Position numbers and translations under genes: made by a program | The notes under the pieces: model-generated | Database searches by the model: none | What the model was told of the DNA's origin: nothing | What the model saw: the letters and a program-made list of their open reading frames with translations, nothing else | Shown: piece by piece, positions 18,393 through 27,859 of the stretch | Position numbering within the stretch: position 1 is the first letter of the stretch | How the letters are laid out: each line of letters opens with the position of its first letter | Source: Betaproteobacteria bacterium | Lineage (GTDB): Bacteria > Pseudomonadota > Gammaproteobacteria > Burkholderiales > Burkholderiaceae_D | NCBI GenBank assembly: GCA_025356395.1 | Contig: JANXTA010000135.1 | Coordinates: 1-41,876, forward strand | DNA: 41,876 bases | Direction of reading: 5' to 3'

Positions 18393-18884
18393 ATGAACAC
18401 GTTTGCGCGTCGAAAGGAGGCTGTAGGCTTCACCCTCATCGAACTGATGATCGTCGTCGCGATCATCGGCATCCTGGCTGCCATTGCGTTGCCTGCTTAT
18501 CAGGATTACACCAAACGGGCGAAGTTGACGGAGGTGATCCTGGCCGCGAGTTCATGTCGGACGTCGATCAGCGAGATTTATCAAGCATCGTCCTCTAATC
18601 CGTGGCCGGCGGCTGGGTCGTTCGGGTGCGAAATCGCCAGCGGTAGCGGTTCCAGGTACGTTTCGTCGGTTGTCACCGACACAACCGGCAAGGTAACGGT
18701 CACCGCGCGCAACATCGACTCCAGCAACATCGACGGCAAGACCATCGATCTCGTTCCGTGGGTCGCGGGCGCTGCCGCCCTAGGTGCGTCGCAGGCCGGC
18801 CAGTCCATCCAGCAATGGAAGTGCGGCCCGGGTACAACTCTGCCCATTCCGGCGAAGTATCTTCCGGGCTCCTGCAGGGGCTGA
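18393..18884 (+). CDS. pilA: type IV pilin, paralogue 1
   Basis: This 163-residue type IVa pilin precursor has a 12-residue leader ending in Gly, cleaved before F ([20 protein letters not shown]) by prepilin peptidase, with the conserved Glu5 and the long N-terminal helix. A C-terminal Cys pair (QWKCGPG ... PGSCRG) would close the D-region loop. The leader ([12 protein letters not shown]) is longer than that of the second pilin and has Val at -2. AAGGA lies about 10 nt upstream of the ATG. No -24/-12 promoter is evident in the 176 nt before it, so it may be read with the ATPase gene or from a weak promoter. No terminator separates it from the second pilin. Confidence 0.95.
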   Translation: MNTFARRKEAVGFTLIELMIVVAIIGILAAIALPAYQDYTKRAKLTEVILAASSCRTSISEIYQASSSNPWPAAGSFGCEIASGSGSRYVSSVVTDTTGKVTVTARNIDSSNIDGKTIDLVPWVAGAAALGASQAGQSIQQWKCGPGTTLPIPAKYLPGSCRG

Positions 18885-18921
18885 CGGAAGAACGCACTCA
18901 TCTTTGGAAAAGGCCCGGGTC

Positions 18922-18963
18922 GACAAAAGTGTCCACAAGTGACGATTTCCGTCGCGAAGTGTC
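18922..18963 (+). promoter_or_regulatory. TGTC-containing sites upstream of the sigma-54 promoter (possible PilR sites)
   Basis: GTGTC occurs at 18929-18933 and again at 18959-18963, 30 bp apart and 76-110 bp upstream of the -24 box. The first copy is half of an inverted repeat GACA-N4-TGTC (18922-18933). The published PilR recognition element is a short (C/G)TGTC motif repeated upstream of sigma-54 pilin promoters, so these are reasonable enhancer candidates, but the motif is short. Confidence 0.35.
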
Positions 18964-19038
18964 GATCTTGGCAGGAAGCAACGATCCAGATTGCTGATTT
19001 AAGGGGGATGAGCGGTGCGGTTCCGCGCACAGGCGGTA

Positions 19039-19054
19039 TGGCACGTCGATTGCT
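19039..19054 (+). promoter_or_regulatory. sigma-54 (-24/-12) promoter of pilin 2
   Basis: TGGCACGTCGATTGCT matches the sigma-54 consensus TGGCACG-N4-TTGCT at every defined position, with correct spacing. Transcription would start about 12 nt downstream, giving a leader of about 33 nt before the ATG at 19099. Pilin genes are classic RpoN/PilR-dependent targets. Confidence 0.85.
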
Positions 19055-19098
19055 TAGCGACCCATGTGGTTGGCCTTCCCCCCATTCTGGAGAATTTC

Positions 19099-19566
19099 AT
19101 GAGCAAGATGCAAAAGGGTTTCACGTTGATCGAGTTGATGATCGTCGTCGCGATCATCGGTATCCTGGCTGCCATCGCGCTGCCGGCTTACCAGGACTAC
19201 ACCAAGCGCGCCAAGCTGTCGGAAGTGATTTTGGCTGCCAGCGCATGCCGGACCTCGATTACCGAGGTATACCAAAGCGCCACGTCACTTCCCGTCGCGG
19301 GCTCGTGGGGTTGCGAGTCGTCGGGATCCGCCTCGAAGTATGTAAATAGCGTGGCGACGGATGGTTCCGGGAACATCACCGTGACGGTTCAAGGCACGGG
19401 CGATACGAACATCGACACAAAGGTACTTACTTTGATTCCGCGTAGTGCTTCTGGCGGCGCACCCACGTTGGGTAATGCCGTGGGCTCGTGGGTCTGCGGC
19501 TCGTCAACTTTGACGCCTGCCACCACTATCCCATCGAAGTTCCTGCCAGGCTCCTGCCGAGGTTAA
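19099..19566 (+). CDS. pilA: type IV pilin, paralogue 2 (major pilin candidate)
   Basis: This 155-residue type IVa prepilin has a short basic leader MSKMQKG, then [22 protein letters not shown] with Glu5. The C-terminal disulfide loop uses WVCGSS and PGSCRG. Its first 60 mature residues are nearly identical to pilin 1, while the globular part differs. A perfect sigma-54 promoter, a CTGGAGAA ribosome site and a dedicated strong terminator mark it as the more strongly and independently expressed copy, hence the likely major subunit. The next gene begins only 11 nt after its stop. Confidence 0.96.
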   Translation: MSKMQKGFTLIELMIVVAIIGILAAIALPAYQDYTKRAKLSEVILAASACRTSITEVYQSATSLPVAGSWGCESSGSASKYVNSVATDGSGNITVTVQGTGDTNIDTKVLTLIPRSASGGAPTLGNAVGSWVCGSSTLTPATTIPSKFLPGSCRG

Positions 19567-19576
19567 GGAAGTCTGC

Positions 19577-21478
19577 GTGCGATCAGAAGAGGTGCCGCAA
19601 GGCACCTCTTTTTTTATGGATCTTCGACTCTCCGCGCTTCGGTCCTGGCAGCTGTCGATCTGCACAGTGCTGATCCTCGCTGCGGTTCTGCTGGTCTCGC
19701 ATCCATTCACCGGGGTTCGTCACGACGGAACGCTCTACGCCGGCGAGGCGATTGCCCGACTTGTCCCGGGTGAATTCCATGACGACGTTTATTTCCTGTT
19801 CGGATCGCAGGGAAAATTCACTCTTCTCCCGGCGCTCTATGCGCAACTGATCGCCGCGTTCGGTCTGGGTGCAGGCACGATCGTCGGCATGCTCGCCGCG
19901 CAGGCCCTGTATCTCGCGGCCTCGGCGTATCTCGTCACGGGAATCGTGAGGCTACCGGCCTTGCGTCGCGCCTGTCTGCTCTCGGTGATTCTCGGCTGGG
20001 CCATCTACGGCGGCAGCCGGGTCTTCGCCTACTCCGAACCTTTCCTGACGGCCCGCAGTTTTGCCGAGCCCGCGGTGCTGTTCGGTCTCGGCCTGCTGGT
20101 CCGGGGGCGTCTCGCTGCCGCCGCGCTGGCGTTGCTGGTCGGTCTGCTGGTCCATCCGCTGATCGCGATCGGTGGTGTACTCGTTGCGTGGATCTTCCTA
20201 CTGGGCAAGGATCGGCGCTGGTGGATTCCGGCGGTCGTGGGAGCAGCGGTGTTCGTGGTCCTCGGCGCGGGTCAGGTCGGTCCCTTCAGCGACGTGTTCG
20301 CCCGCTACGACGACGAGTGGCTGTCGCTGGTCCAGGAAGCCAATCCCCAGGCATTCGTCCTCCGCTGGTCCGTGCTCGATTACGGCGTCATCGCCTACAA
20401 CGTCATGGTCCTGTTGTTCGCGATGCGGCTTGCGGACGACGAACGCATGCGCCGGCTGCTGTGGGCCGGCCTCATCGCAGGCGTATCCGCCACGCTGGCC
20501 AGCGTCGTATTGGTCGATGTCGCGCTCAATCCCTTCTTCGGCAAGCTGCAGGTCTGGCGGGCTGAGTGGGTCATGCAGTGGCTCGCGATGGCGAGCCTTC
20601 CGCTCGTCGCCATCGCCCTGTGGTCGAAGGGACATCACGCCCGCGTGGCCGCGTGCCTGCTGGCGATCGGCTGGATGGCACCCTTCACGTTCGCGCCTGC
20701 CGTGCTCGGATTGCTGGCCCTCCTGATCCATGGCTTCAGCTCTCGATTCGTGTTGTCGCGCGCGACGGAGCGGATCGTGATCGCCGCCACCGGGGTGATC
20801 GCCATCGCGATCGTCGTGCAGTACGAGATGCGGGTGTTCAAGCTCGGATCGCTGCTGGACCAGCCAAGCCACCAGATCATCGGACAGGCCCTCGCCGTCA
20901 GCATCGTTCTGTTCCTGAGCGCGTTGTGGTTCCTGCGCGTCTCTTCGCGCTTGAGCTGGTTCGGACCGCTGGTGGCGGTGCTCGTCTTCATCGGCGCGTC
21001 GGCGGTCTGGGATCAGCGGGCGCCGTGGACGAAGCAACTCGAGTCGTATGGCCTGGGTACCCACATCTGGCCGGGTCTCATTGCGCCCGAAGCGAAGGTC
21101 TATTGGTATCGGGACCTGATCGCACCGTGGGTCCTTCTGGGGCATGCGAACTACTACACCCAGCAGCAGGGGTCGGGCGCCGTTTTCTCGCGTGACATGA
21201 TCGTGGAACTCGACCGACGACGGAAGCTGACGGCGCTGCTCGATTTCCAGGAGCAGGTGTGCCGAATGATGAACAACCTGAGCGAGCACCAGGATTCTTG
21301 CGAGCCCGATGCTGCCGTCGTGCATAGCATCTGCATCGACGGTGGTATCGACTATGTCGTCCTGCAGAGTCGCCTCGAAGGCGTCGCGCCAAAGGCCGAC
21401 TTCTCCACGGGGGTCGTGGAAAATGGCTATGAAAAGAAGTTCTTTCTCTACGGTTGTTCCGCGCTCGAACGGAGATGA
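19577..21478 (+). CDS. polytopic membrane protein, GT-C-like; reads through the pilin terminator
   Basis: I do not recognise a named family. The 633-residue protein has about 10-12 hydrophobic helices and a C-terminal soluble segment (about 500-633). An acidic, charged stretch (RHDGTLYAGEA, then EFHDDVYF) follows the first helix, as in GT-C glycosyltransferases that use lipid-linked sugars in the periplasm. Two starts compete: GTG 19577, which has AAGGAAG five nt upstream and lies 11 nt after the pilin stop, and ATG 19616, which abuts the T tract of the terminator and has no ribosome site. I prefer GTG. Its first 13 codons then cover the terminator hairpin. It overlaps the next gene by ATGA and heads the sugar locus. 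Confidence 0.7.
   Translation: MRSEEVPQGTSFFMDLRLSALRSWQLSICTVLILAAVLLVSHPFTGVRHDGTLYAGEAIARLVPGEFHDDVYFLFGSQGKFTLLPALYAQLIAAFGLGAGTIVGMLAAQALYLAASAYLVTGIVRLPALRRACLLSVILGWAIYGGSRVFAYSEPFLTARSFAEPAVLFGLGLLVRGRLAAAALALLVGLLVHPLIAIGGVLVAWIFLLGKDRRWWIPAVVGAAVFVVLGAGQVGPFSDVFARYDDEWLSLVQEANPQAFVLRWSVLDYGVIAYNVMVLLFAMRLADDERMRRLLWAGLIAGVSATLASVVLVDVALNPFFGKLQVWRAEWVMQWLAMASLPLVAIALWSKGHHARVAACLLAIGWMAPFTFAPAVLGLLALLIHGFSSRFVLSRATERIVIAATGVIAIAIVVQYEMRVFKLGSLLDQPSHQIIGQALAVSIVLFLSALWFLRVSSRLSWFGPLVAVLVFIGASAVWDQRAPWTKQLESYGLGTHIWPGLIAPEAKVYWYRDLIAPWVLLGHANYYTQQQGSGAVFSRDMIVELDRRRKLTALLDFQEQVCRMMNNLSEHQDSCEPDAAVVHSICIDGGIDYVVLQSRLEGVAPKADFSTGVVENGYEKKFFLYGCSALERR
19587..19615 (+). terminator. strong rho-independent terminator of pilin 2, inside the next ORF
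   Basis: A perfect 10-bp stem AAGAGGTGCC/GGCACCTCTT (19587-19596 and 19601-19610) with a GCAA tetraloop is followed by a run of seven T (19609-19615, the first two in the stem). It lies 21 nt after the pilin stop and inside the first codons of the downstream membrane-protein gene. Confidence 0.93.
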
Positions 21479-21927
21479 TGCAGGACATGCCCATCCCTGC
21501 AGTGATAGTCGAATCCGATGCGCCCTCGCCTTCGTCTGATGGACAGAAAGGTGAGGCGTTGCGCTACCTGATCGCTTCGCTCGCCGCGCTGGCGGTCGAC
21601 ACAGGTCTGTTGTGGATCGCAGTCAACGTGTTCGCGCTGCCTGTCTGGATCGCGGGCGCGATCGCCTATCTCGCGGGCCTGATCCTGATTTATGTCCTGT
21701 CGATTCATTGGGTCTTCGTGCGACGCAGCTTCCTGAATACTCGCGGCGAGTTTGCTGTCTTCGCGGCGCTGGGCTTGCTTGGCCTATTCCTCAATTCACT
21801 CGTGCTATTCGCGGCCACCGGTCTCGGCCTCGCTCTGCCGCTTGCCAAGGTGCTGTCGGCCAGCGCCGGCTTCGTCACCAATTTCGTCAGCCGCAAGGCA
21901 TTGCTGTTCACCGGACAGGCGTCGTGA
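21475..21927 (+). CDS. GtrA-family membrane protein 1
   Basis: This 150-residue protein has the four-helix GtrA/DPMS layout: [21 protein letters not shown] (about 28-48) and [18 protein letters not shown] (about 64-81), a helix around [14 protein letters not shown], and the family ending [13 protein letters not shown]. GtrA proteins are thought to help flip or position polyprenyl-phosphate sugars. Start ATG 21475 overlaps the previous stop as ATGA. The only GtrB-type transferase of the locus lies 11.5 kb away, next to a second GtrA, so the two GtrA copies may serve different lipid sugars. Confidence 0.88.
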   Translation: MMQDMPIPAVIVESDAPSPSSDGQKGEALRYLIASLAALAVDTGLLWIAVNVFALPVWIAGAIAYLAGLILIYVLSIHWVFVRRSFLNTRGEFAVFAALGLLGLFLNSLVLFAATGLGLALPLAKVLSASAGFVTNFVSRKALLFTGQAS

Positions 21928-23609
21928 GCACCGATCACACCGTCGTCATCGGGGCCGGCCCTGCCGGCCTCACCGCCGCCTACGAGCTGATCCAGGCCGG
22001 TCATTCCTCCATCCAGGTCTTCGACGCCGACCCTCAGGTCGGTGGCCTTTCCAAGACCGTCGTCCACCACGGCAACCGCATCGACATCGGGGGCCATCGC
22101 TTCTTCTCGAAGTCCGACTGGGTGATGCGCTGGTGGCTCGACAAGCTGCCCATCGCCGACGACAGCGATCCCGCGACGCTCAAGGCCGGCGGTGACCATG
22201 CGTTCCTCGCGTACCAGGGCATGCGCCGCGCGTTGCCGCTCGCGGATCAGTCACGCAGCAGCGGCGAGGCCGGCATGCTGATCCGCGACCGCCTGTCGCG
22301 CATCCTGTTCGGCGGCAAGCTCTTCGCGTACCCGCTCAAGATCGACGTGGCTACGGCATGGAAGCTCGGCCCGGTCGCCGTCGCGATGTACGGACTGAGC
22401 TATCTCAAGGCGCACTTCCTCCCCATCAAGCCGGAAGCGACGCTCGAGGACTTCTTCATCAATCGCTTCGGGCGTCGCCTCTACCTGCGCTTCTTCAAGA
22501 CCTACACGGAGAAGGTATGGGGTCGCTCATGCCGCGAGATCAGTGCGGCCTGGGGCGCGCAACGCGTCAAGGGCCTGTCGATCTCCCGCGCCGTCGCGCA
22601 TGCGCTGCGCCAGCTCTTCTCGTCCAGGAATGCAGCGCGGGAGACGTCGTTGATCGAGCACTTCCTCTATCCGCGACTCGGCCCGGGCCAGATGTGGGAG
22701 ACCGTCGCCGACCGCGTCACCGCTGCGGGTGTACCGCTGACGATGTCGACGCGTGTCACCGGGCTACGACTGGCCGAGCGTCGCATCATGGAAGTCGAGA
22801 CCGAGGACCTCGCGACCGGGCAGCGCCGCTGGAATCCGGCCGATCGCGTGATCTCCACGATGCCGATCCGCGAACTCGTGGCGGCTCTCGAAGGCGAGGT
22901 GCCGCCGCGGGTCCGCGAGATCGCGGCCGCGCTCGAGTACCGCGACTTCATGACGGTCGGCCTGCTGTACCGCAAGCTCGCCCGCGTCGAGGACAAGCCC
23001 ACGCCGGGGCGCGCGTCGGTGCCCGACAACTGGATCTACGTGCAGGAACCCGACGTCAAGGTCGGCCGCCTCCAGATCTTCAACAACTGGAGTCCCTACC
23101 TCGTCGCCGACTCGACCCAGGTCTGGGTCGGCCTCGAGTTCTTCTGTGCCGAAGGCGACGCGCTGTGGTCGTCGAGCGACGCCGACATGATCGAGCTCGC
23201 CAAGCGCGAGATGCAGCAGATCGGCATGGCCTCGCCCGCCGACTGCATGGACGCGGTGGTGTTGCGGATGCCCAAGGCCTACCCCGGCTACTACGGCGCC
23301 TACGAACACTTCGACGAAGTCCGCGCGTTCCTGGACGGCATCGAGAACCTCTACTGCGTCGGCCGCAACGGCATGCATCGCTACAACAACCAGGACCACT
23401 CGATGCTGTCGGCCAAGCGTGCCGTCGAGGCCATCGTCGCGGGCAGCAGCGACAAGTCCGCGATCTGGGCGGTCAACATCGACGACGCGTATCACGAGGA
23501 AACCGATCGGCCCGCCGACGCGCAGGGCACGCGCGTGATCGACGACGAAGCCGTGCTGCACGAGGCATCCGCTCCCGCTCCGGCCTTCGTCCGCGAGGCG
23601 GTGACATGA
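21924..23609 (+). CDS. NAD(P)/FAD-dependent oxidoreductase (amine-oxidase/UGM-like)
   Basis: The 561-residue enzyme opens with the dinucleotide-binding motif [16 protein letters not shown] (about 7-22), followed by QVGGLSKTV and [14 protein letters not shown], as in the protoporphyrinogen-oxidase, amine-oxidase and UDP-galactopyranose-mutase-like flavoproteins found in polysaccharide loci. The C-terminal FAD contact is [18 protein letters not shown]. The reaction is unknown: it may oxidise, reduce or isomerise a sugar nucleotide or lipid-linked sugar. It is not the ferredoxin-reductase-type partner (E3) that RfbH needs. The start is GTG 21924, overlapping the preceding gene by GTGA. Confidence 0.82.
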   Translation: MSTDHTVVIGAGPAGLTAAYELIQAGHSSIQVFDADPQVGGLSKTVVHHGNRIDIGGHRFFSKSDWVMRWWLDKLPIADDSDPATLKAGGDHAFLAYQGMRRALPLADQSRSSGEAGMLIRDRLSRILFGGKLFAYPLKIDVATAWKLGPVAVAMYGLSYLKAHFLPIKPEATLEDFFINRFGRRLYLRFFKTYTEKVWGRSCREISAAWGAQRVKGLSISRAVAHALRQLFSSRNAARETSLIEHFLYPRLGPGQMWETVADRVTAAGVPLTMSTRVTGLRLAERRIMEVETEDLATGQRRWNPADRVISTMPIRELVAALEGEVPPRVREIAAALEYRDFMTVGLLYRKLARVEDKPTPGRASVPDNWIYVQEPDVKVGRLQIFNNWSPYLVADSTQVWVGLEFFCAEGDALWSSSDADMIELAKREMQQIGMASPADCMDAVVLRMPKAYPGYYGAYEHFDEVRAFLDGIENLYCVGRNGMHRYNNQDHSMLSAKRAVEAIVAGSSDKSAIWAVNIDDAYHEETDRPADAQGTRVIDDEAVLHEASAPAPAFVREAVT

Positions 23610-24370
23610 AGGTCGTGATCCTCGCGGGCGGCCTCGGCACGCGGCTCTCCGAGGAGACGGTGGAGCGGCCGAAGCCGATGGTCGAGATCGGCGACCGCCC
23701 GATCCTCTGGCACATCATGAAGATCTATTCGGCGCACGGCCTGAACGACTTCGTCGTGTGCCTCGGCTACAAGGGCTACGTCATCAAGGAGTTCTTCGCG
23801 AACTACTTCCTGCACACGTCCAACGTGACCTTCGACCTCGCGAAGAACTCGATGGAGGTGCATCAGCGTCACGCCGAGCCGTGGCGCGTCACGCTGGTCG
23901 ATACCGGCGACGCGACGCAGACCGGCGGACGCATCCGGCGCGTGGCCGAGCACCTCGACGAGACGTTCTGCTTCACCTACGGCGACGGCCTCGGCAGCAT
24001 CGACATCACCGCGTCGATCGCCTTCCATCACGCGCATGGCCGGAAGGCCACGCTGACCGCGGTGCAGCCGCCGGGACGCTTCGGCGCGCTCGACCTGTCC
24101 GGCGACCACGTGGTCGACTTCCGCGAGAAGCCGTTCGGCGACGACGCCTGGATCAACGGCGGCTTCTCGGTCCTGTCGAAGGACGTCATCGAGTACATCG
24201 AAGGCGACCAGACCTTCTGGGAACACACGCCGCTGCGCCGGCTCGCCGCCGACGATCAGCTGCGGGCCTGGAAGCACACGGGCTTCTGGCAGCCGATGGA
24301 TACGCTGCGCGAGAAAACGCAGCTCGAAGAACTCTGGGCCAGCGGCAAGGCGCCCTGGAAGCTGTGGTGA
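23606..24370 (+). CDS. rfbF: glucose-1-phosphate cytidylyltransferase
   Basis: RfbF (DdhA, AscA) makes CDP-glucose from glucose-1-phosphate and CTP, the first committed step to CDP-3,6-dideoxyhexoses. The 254-residue length is standard. The nucleotidyltransferase signature [15 protein letters not shown] (4-18), [20 protein letters not shown], the metal-binding FTYGDGL (about 125-131) and FREKP with WINGGFSV are all present. C-terminal [16 protein letters not shown] is typical of this cytidylyltransferase rather than thymidylyl- or uridylyltransferases. ATG 23606 overlaps the upstream gene and its stop overlaps rfbG, each by four nt. Confidence 0.96.
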   Translation: MKVVILAGGLGTRLSEETVERPKPMVEIGDRPILWHIMKIYSAHGLNDFVVCLGYKGYVIKEFFANYFLHTSNVTFDLAKNSMEVHQRHAEPWRVTLVDTGDATQTGGRIRRVAEHLDETFCFTYGDGLGSIDITASIAFHHAHGRKATLTAVQPPGRFGALDLSGDHVVDFREKPFGDDAWINGGFSVLSKDVIEYIEGDQTFWEHTPLRRLAADDQLRAWKHTGFWQPMDTLREKTQLEELWASGKAPWKLW

Positions 24371-25443
24371 GGGACGCGAACTTCTGGCGCGGCAAGCGCG
24401 TCCTGGTGACCGGCCACACGGGCTTCAAGGGCGGCTGGCTGACGCTGTGGCTCGACGCGCTGGGCGCGCACGTGACCGGCCTGGCACTCGCGCCTTCGAC
24501 GACGCCCGACCTCTTCACGTCGGCTCGCGTCGACATCGCCTGCGACTCGTGCATCGTCGACCTGCGCGATGCGGCCGCGGTGGCGACGTGCGTGCGTGCG
24601 GCCAGGCCCGACGTCGTGTTCCATCTCGCCGCGCAGCCCTTGGTCCGCGCGTCCTACGCGTTCGCGGCCGACACGTGGATGACCAACGTGATGGGCACGG
24701 TCTTCCTGCTCGAAGCGCTGCGCGATGCCCCATCGGTGCGTGCGATCGTCGTGGTCACGTCCGACAAGTGCTACGAGCAATCGGGTCCTGCCCGCGCCTT
24801 CCGAGAGGACGATGCGCTCGGCGGCCACGATCCCTACAGCAGCAGCAAGGCCGCGGCCGAGATCGCGACGGCTTCGTGGCGACGCTCGTTCCTCGCGGAG
24901 GCCGGGGTCGGCGTCGCGACCGCACGCGCCGGCAACGTCATCGGCGGCGGCGACTGGGCGGTCGACCGGCTCGTGCCCGATCTCGTGCGGGCGACCGTAG
25001 CCGGCACGTCGGTCGCCATCCGCTCTCCCCGCTCGACGCGTCCCTGGCAGCACGTGCTCGACCCGCTCGACGGTTACCTGCGCCTCGCCCGCAAGCTGTT
25101 CGACGACCCGAACGCGTACTCGGGTGCGTGGAACTTCGGGCCCGATGCGAACGACGCGTGGACCGTGACCGATGTCGCGCAACGCTTCACCGATGCGCTA
25201 GGCCGCGGCCGCCACTGGCACGTCGCCGAGGACGCTTCGCTGCACGAGGCGGCCGCGCTCGCGCTCGACAGCGGCAAGTCGCGCGAGCGACTCAGCTGGT
25301 CGCCGTCGCGCAGCATCGACGACGCGATCCGGCTCACGGCCGAGGTCTATCGCAGCGCACTCGACGGGATGCCGCTGCACGCCCTGATCGTCAGGCAGAT
25401 CACGGGCAGCATGTCGCTCCGAACGATGGAACTCGCCTCATGA
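24367..25443 (+). CDS. rfbG: CDP-glucose 4,6-dehydratase
   Basis: RfbG (DdhB, AscB) converts CDP-glucose to CDP-4-keto-6-deoxyglucose with bound NAD. The 358-residue SDR has [20 protein letters not shown] (key G-x-T-G-F-K-G), [26 protein letters not shown] (the T/D/K triad segment) and catalytic Tyr and Lys in [11 protein letters not shown] (about 156-166). [13 protein letters not shown] is diagnostic of CDP-glucose dehydratases. The GTG at 24367, in GTGA overlap with rfbF, gives the family N-terminus. Confidence 0.96.
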   Translation: MRDANFWRGKRVLVTGHTGFKGGWLTLWLDALGAHVTGLALAPSTTPDLFTSARVDIACDSCIVDLRDAAAVATCVRAARPDVVFHLAAQPLVRASYAFAADTWMTNVMGTVFLLEALRDAPSVRAIVVVTSDKCYEQSGPARAFREDDALGGHDPYSSSKAAAEIATASWRRSFLAEAGVGVATARAGNVIGGGDWAVDRLVPDLVRATVAGTSVAIRSPRSTRPWQHVLDPLDGYLRLARKLFDDPNAYSGAWNFGPDANDAWTVTDVAQRFTDALGRGRHWHVAEDASLHEAAALALDSGKSRERLSWSPSRSIDDAIRLTAEVYRSALDGMPLHALIVRQITGSMSLRTMELAS

Positions 25444-26798
25444 GCACGACGATCCCGATCCGTGTTGCGCAGACCGCTGCCGACAGCAGCAGCCAGGACA
25501 CGCTGCGGGCGCAGATCATCGCGCTCGTCGAGCAGTACGGCAACGCGATTCCGCAGATTACGTTCGAGGCCGGCACGACGGCGATTCCGCCCTCGGGCAA
25601 GGTCATCGGTGCGCCCGAAATGATGCGCATGGTCGATGCCGCGCTCGACGGGTGGCTGACCACAGGTCGCTTCAACGAACAGTTCGAAGCGCGTCTCGCG
25701 GCATACGTCGGCGTCACGCGCGCGATGACCGTCAACTCGGGTTCGTCGGCGAACCTGGTCGCCTTCACGACGCTCACCTCGCCGCTGCTCGGCGATCGCG
25801 CGATCCGTCCGGGCGACGAAGTGATCACGGTCGCGGCGGGATTCCCGACGACGGTCAACCCGATCCTGCAGAACCGCGCGATCCCGGTCTTCGTCGACGT
25901 CGACATCCCGACCTACAACATCGACGTAACGCGACTCGAGGCCGCGCGCTCCGAACGCACGCGGGCCGTGATGATCGCGCACACGCTCGGCAACCCCTTC
26001 GACGTCGAGGCGGTCGCGGCCTTCTGCAAGCAGTACGGGCTGTGGCTGATCGAGGACTGCTGCGACGCGCTCGGCGCTACGTTCAACGGACGCAAGGTCG
26101 GCACCTTCGGCGACCTCGCGACGTTGAGCTTCTATCCCGCACACCACATCACGATGGGCGAGGGCGGGGCGGTCCTCACCAGCGACCCGCTGCTCGCGCG
26201 CGCAGCCGAGTCGATCCGCGACTGGGGCCGCGACTGCTATTGCGCGCCGGGCAAGGACAACACCTGCGGCAAGCGCTTCTGCTGGAAGCTCGGTCAGCTG
26301 CCGATGGGCTACGACCACAAGTACACCTACAGCCACCTCGGCTACAACCTCAAGATCAGCGACATGCAGGCAGCCTGCGCGCTGGCGCAGATGGACCGGC
26401 TCGACGGCTTCATCGCGGCGCGACGGGCCAACTTCGCGTACCTGCATCGCCGGCTGTCCGCGTGCGCCGAGTTCCTCGAGCTGCCGCAGGCGACGCCGGG
26501 CAGTGATCCGTCGTGGTTCGGGTTTCCGATCACGTTGCGCGACGCGGCCGCCACGCAACGCGTCGACCTGCTGACCTATCTCGACGAGCGCAGGATCGGC
26601 ACGCGGCTGCTGTTCTCCGGTAACCTGACGCGCCAGCCGTACATGGAAGGTCGCGAGTTCCGCATCGCCGGCGACCTCGTGAATGCGGACCGGATCATGA
26701 ACGACACCTTCTGGATCGGCGTGTATCCGGGCCTCGACGAGCCGATGCTCGAATACGCGGCGGCCAGCATCGAACAGTTCTTCGGTGTGGGCTTCTGA
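25440..26798 (+). CDS. rfbH: CDP-4-keto-6-deoxy-D-glucose-3-dehydrase (E1)
   Basis: RfbH (DdhC, AscC) is a PMP- and [2Fe-2S]-dependent enzyme that removes the C3 hydroxyl of CDP-4-keto-6-deoxyglucose. The 452-residue sequence shows the two hallmarks separating it from ordinary sugar aminotransferases: the PLP lysine is replaced by His (FYPAHHIT, His235), and the iron-sulfur cysteines fit C-X57-C-X1-C-X7-C (Cys208, 266, 268, 276), with another Cys at 281. It therefore deoxygenates and does not aminate. Catalysis needs an NADH-dependent flavin/Fe-S reductase (E3, DdhD/AscD), which is not in the window. Both junctions are short overlaps, so it is co-translated with rfbG and the next SDR. Confidence 0.97.
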   Translation: MSTTIPIRVAQTAADSSSQDTLRAQIIALVEQYGNAIPQITFEAGTTAIPPSGKVIGAPEMMRMVDAALDGWLTTGRFNEQFEARLAAYVGVTRAMTVNSGSSANLVAFTTLTSPLLGDRAIRPGDEVITVAAGFPTTVNPILQNRAIPVFVDVDIPTYNIDVTRLEAARSERTRAVMIAHTLGNPFDVEAVAAFCKQYGLWLIEDCCDALGATFNGRKVGTFGDLATLSFYPAHHITMGEGGAVLTSDPLLARAAESIRDWGRDCYCAPGKDNTCGKRFCWKLGQLPMGYDHKYTYSHLGYNLKISDMQAACALAQMDRLDGFIAARRANFAYLHRRLSACAEFLELPQATPGSDPSWFGFPITLRDAAATQRVDLLTYLDERRIGTRLLFSGNLTRQPYMEGREFRIAGDLVNADRIMNDTFWIGVYPGLDEPMLEYAAASIEQFFGVGF

Positions 26799-27859
26799 TG
26801 AACGCCGGCTCGCTGTCCGGCCTCGAGTCGCGCGACATCGCGGAGGTGCTCGCGCAGTCGCAGCGACTGCATCGCTCGCTGCGCGGTGCGCGCGTCCTCG
26901 TGACCGGCGCGACAGGCTGGTTCGGCACGTGGCTGCTCGATGCGCTCGTGGCGATCAATCGCGCCGCGTCGCTCGACCTGCGCATCGTCGCGGTGAGTCG
27001 GCGGCCCGCCGCGTTCGCGGCGCGGCATCCGCGACTCCATGCGGCTTGCGAGATCGAATGGATCACCGCCGACGTGCGCGATTCGACATGGACCGTCGCC
27101 GGCCCGCTCACCCACGTGGTCCACGGCGCGACCGAGGCCAGCGCGAAGCTCAACCGCGACGACCCGCAGCGCATGTTCGACACCATCGTCGACGGCACGC
27201 GCAACGTGCTTCGCATCGCGGCCGCCGATCCCGACGCGAAGGTGTTGCTGGTCGGTTCCGGAGCCGTGTACGGCGTGCAACCGGCGAACCTGCAAGCCCT
27301 GTCCGAAGACCATGCCCTCGTCTCGAATCCCCTCGATGCCACGCAGGCGTATGCCGAAGGCAAGCGCGCGGCGGAGCACCTCGCCGCCATCGCGCACGCG
27401 TCACGAAGCGCGCACGTGAAGCTCGCGCGCTGCTTCGCGTTCGCCGGTCCGCACATGCCCTTCGATGCGCACTTCGCGGTCGGCAACTTCATTCGCGATG
27501 CGCTCGAAGGCGACGCGATCCGCATCGCCGGCAACGGCCTGCCGCGGCGCTCCTACCTGTACCCGAGCGACCTCGTCGTCTGGCTGCTGACCATCCTGGT
27601 CGAGGGACAGGCGATGCGGCCGTACAACGTCGGCGCGCACGAGTCGCTGTCGATCCGCGACCTGGCTGACCTCTGTAAGGTGAGTGCGGGACGAGCGACG
27701 GAGGTCGTGGTCGTGGGCGCGAGCGGCGGCAGCGACTACGTGCCCGACACCACCCGCGCGCGAACCGAGCTCGGTCTCGAGGTGCGCGTGCCGCTGGCCG
27801 AGACCATCGACCGCACGACCGCGTGGAGACGGCGCCTGCACGCGCCGCAGCCCGCATGA
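26798..27859 (+). CDS. NAD(P)-dependent sugar epimerase/reductase (extended SDR)
   Basis: This 353-residue extended SDR has the Rossmann motif VLVTGATGWFGTWLLDAL (about 34-51), HGATEASA, VGSGAVYG and catalytic Tyr and Lys in QAYAEGKRAAEH (about 184-195), plus RCFAFAGPHMP and a C-terminal substrate domain with YNVGAHESLSIRDLADL. It directly follows rfbH, where CDP-abequose, -paratose or -tyvelose type reductases/epimerases, or a YerF-like reductase, are usually placed. It likely reduces or epimerises the 4-keto-3,6-dideoxy sugar or its branched derivative. Which one cannot be decided from sequence. It shares one base with the rfbH stop. Confidence 0.85.
   Translation: MNAGSLSGLESRDIAEVLAQSQRLHRSLRGARVLVTGATGWFGTWLLDALVAINRAASLDLRIVAVSRRPAAFAARHPRLHAACEIEWITADVRDSTWTVAGPLTHVVHGATEASAKLNRDDPQRMFDTIVDGTRNVLRIAAADPDAKVLLVGSGAVYGVQPANLQALSEDHALVSNPLDATQAYAEGKRAAEHLAAIAHASRSAHVKLARCFAFAGPHMPFDAHFAVGNFIRDALEGDAIRIAGNGLPRRSYLYPSDLVVWLLTILVEGQAMRPYNVGAHESLSIRDLADLCKVSAGRATEVVVVGASGGSDYVPDTTRARTELGLEVRVPLAETIDRTTAWRRRLHAPQPA

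Noticed and set aside
21924-23609. Flavoprotein as the missing E3 reductase for RfbH
   Set aside because: E3 proteins have plant-type 2Fe-2S and ferredoxin-reductase domains. This one has an amine-oxidase/UGM-like fold start and no Fe-S cysteine cluster.
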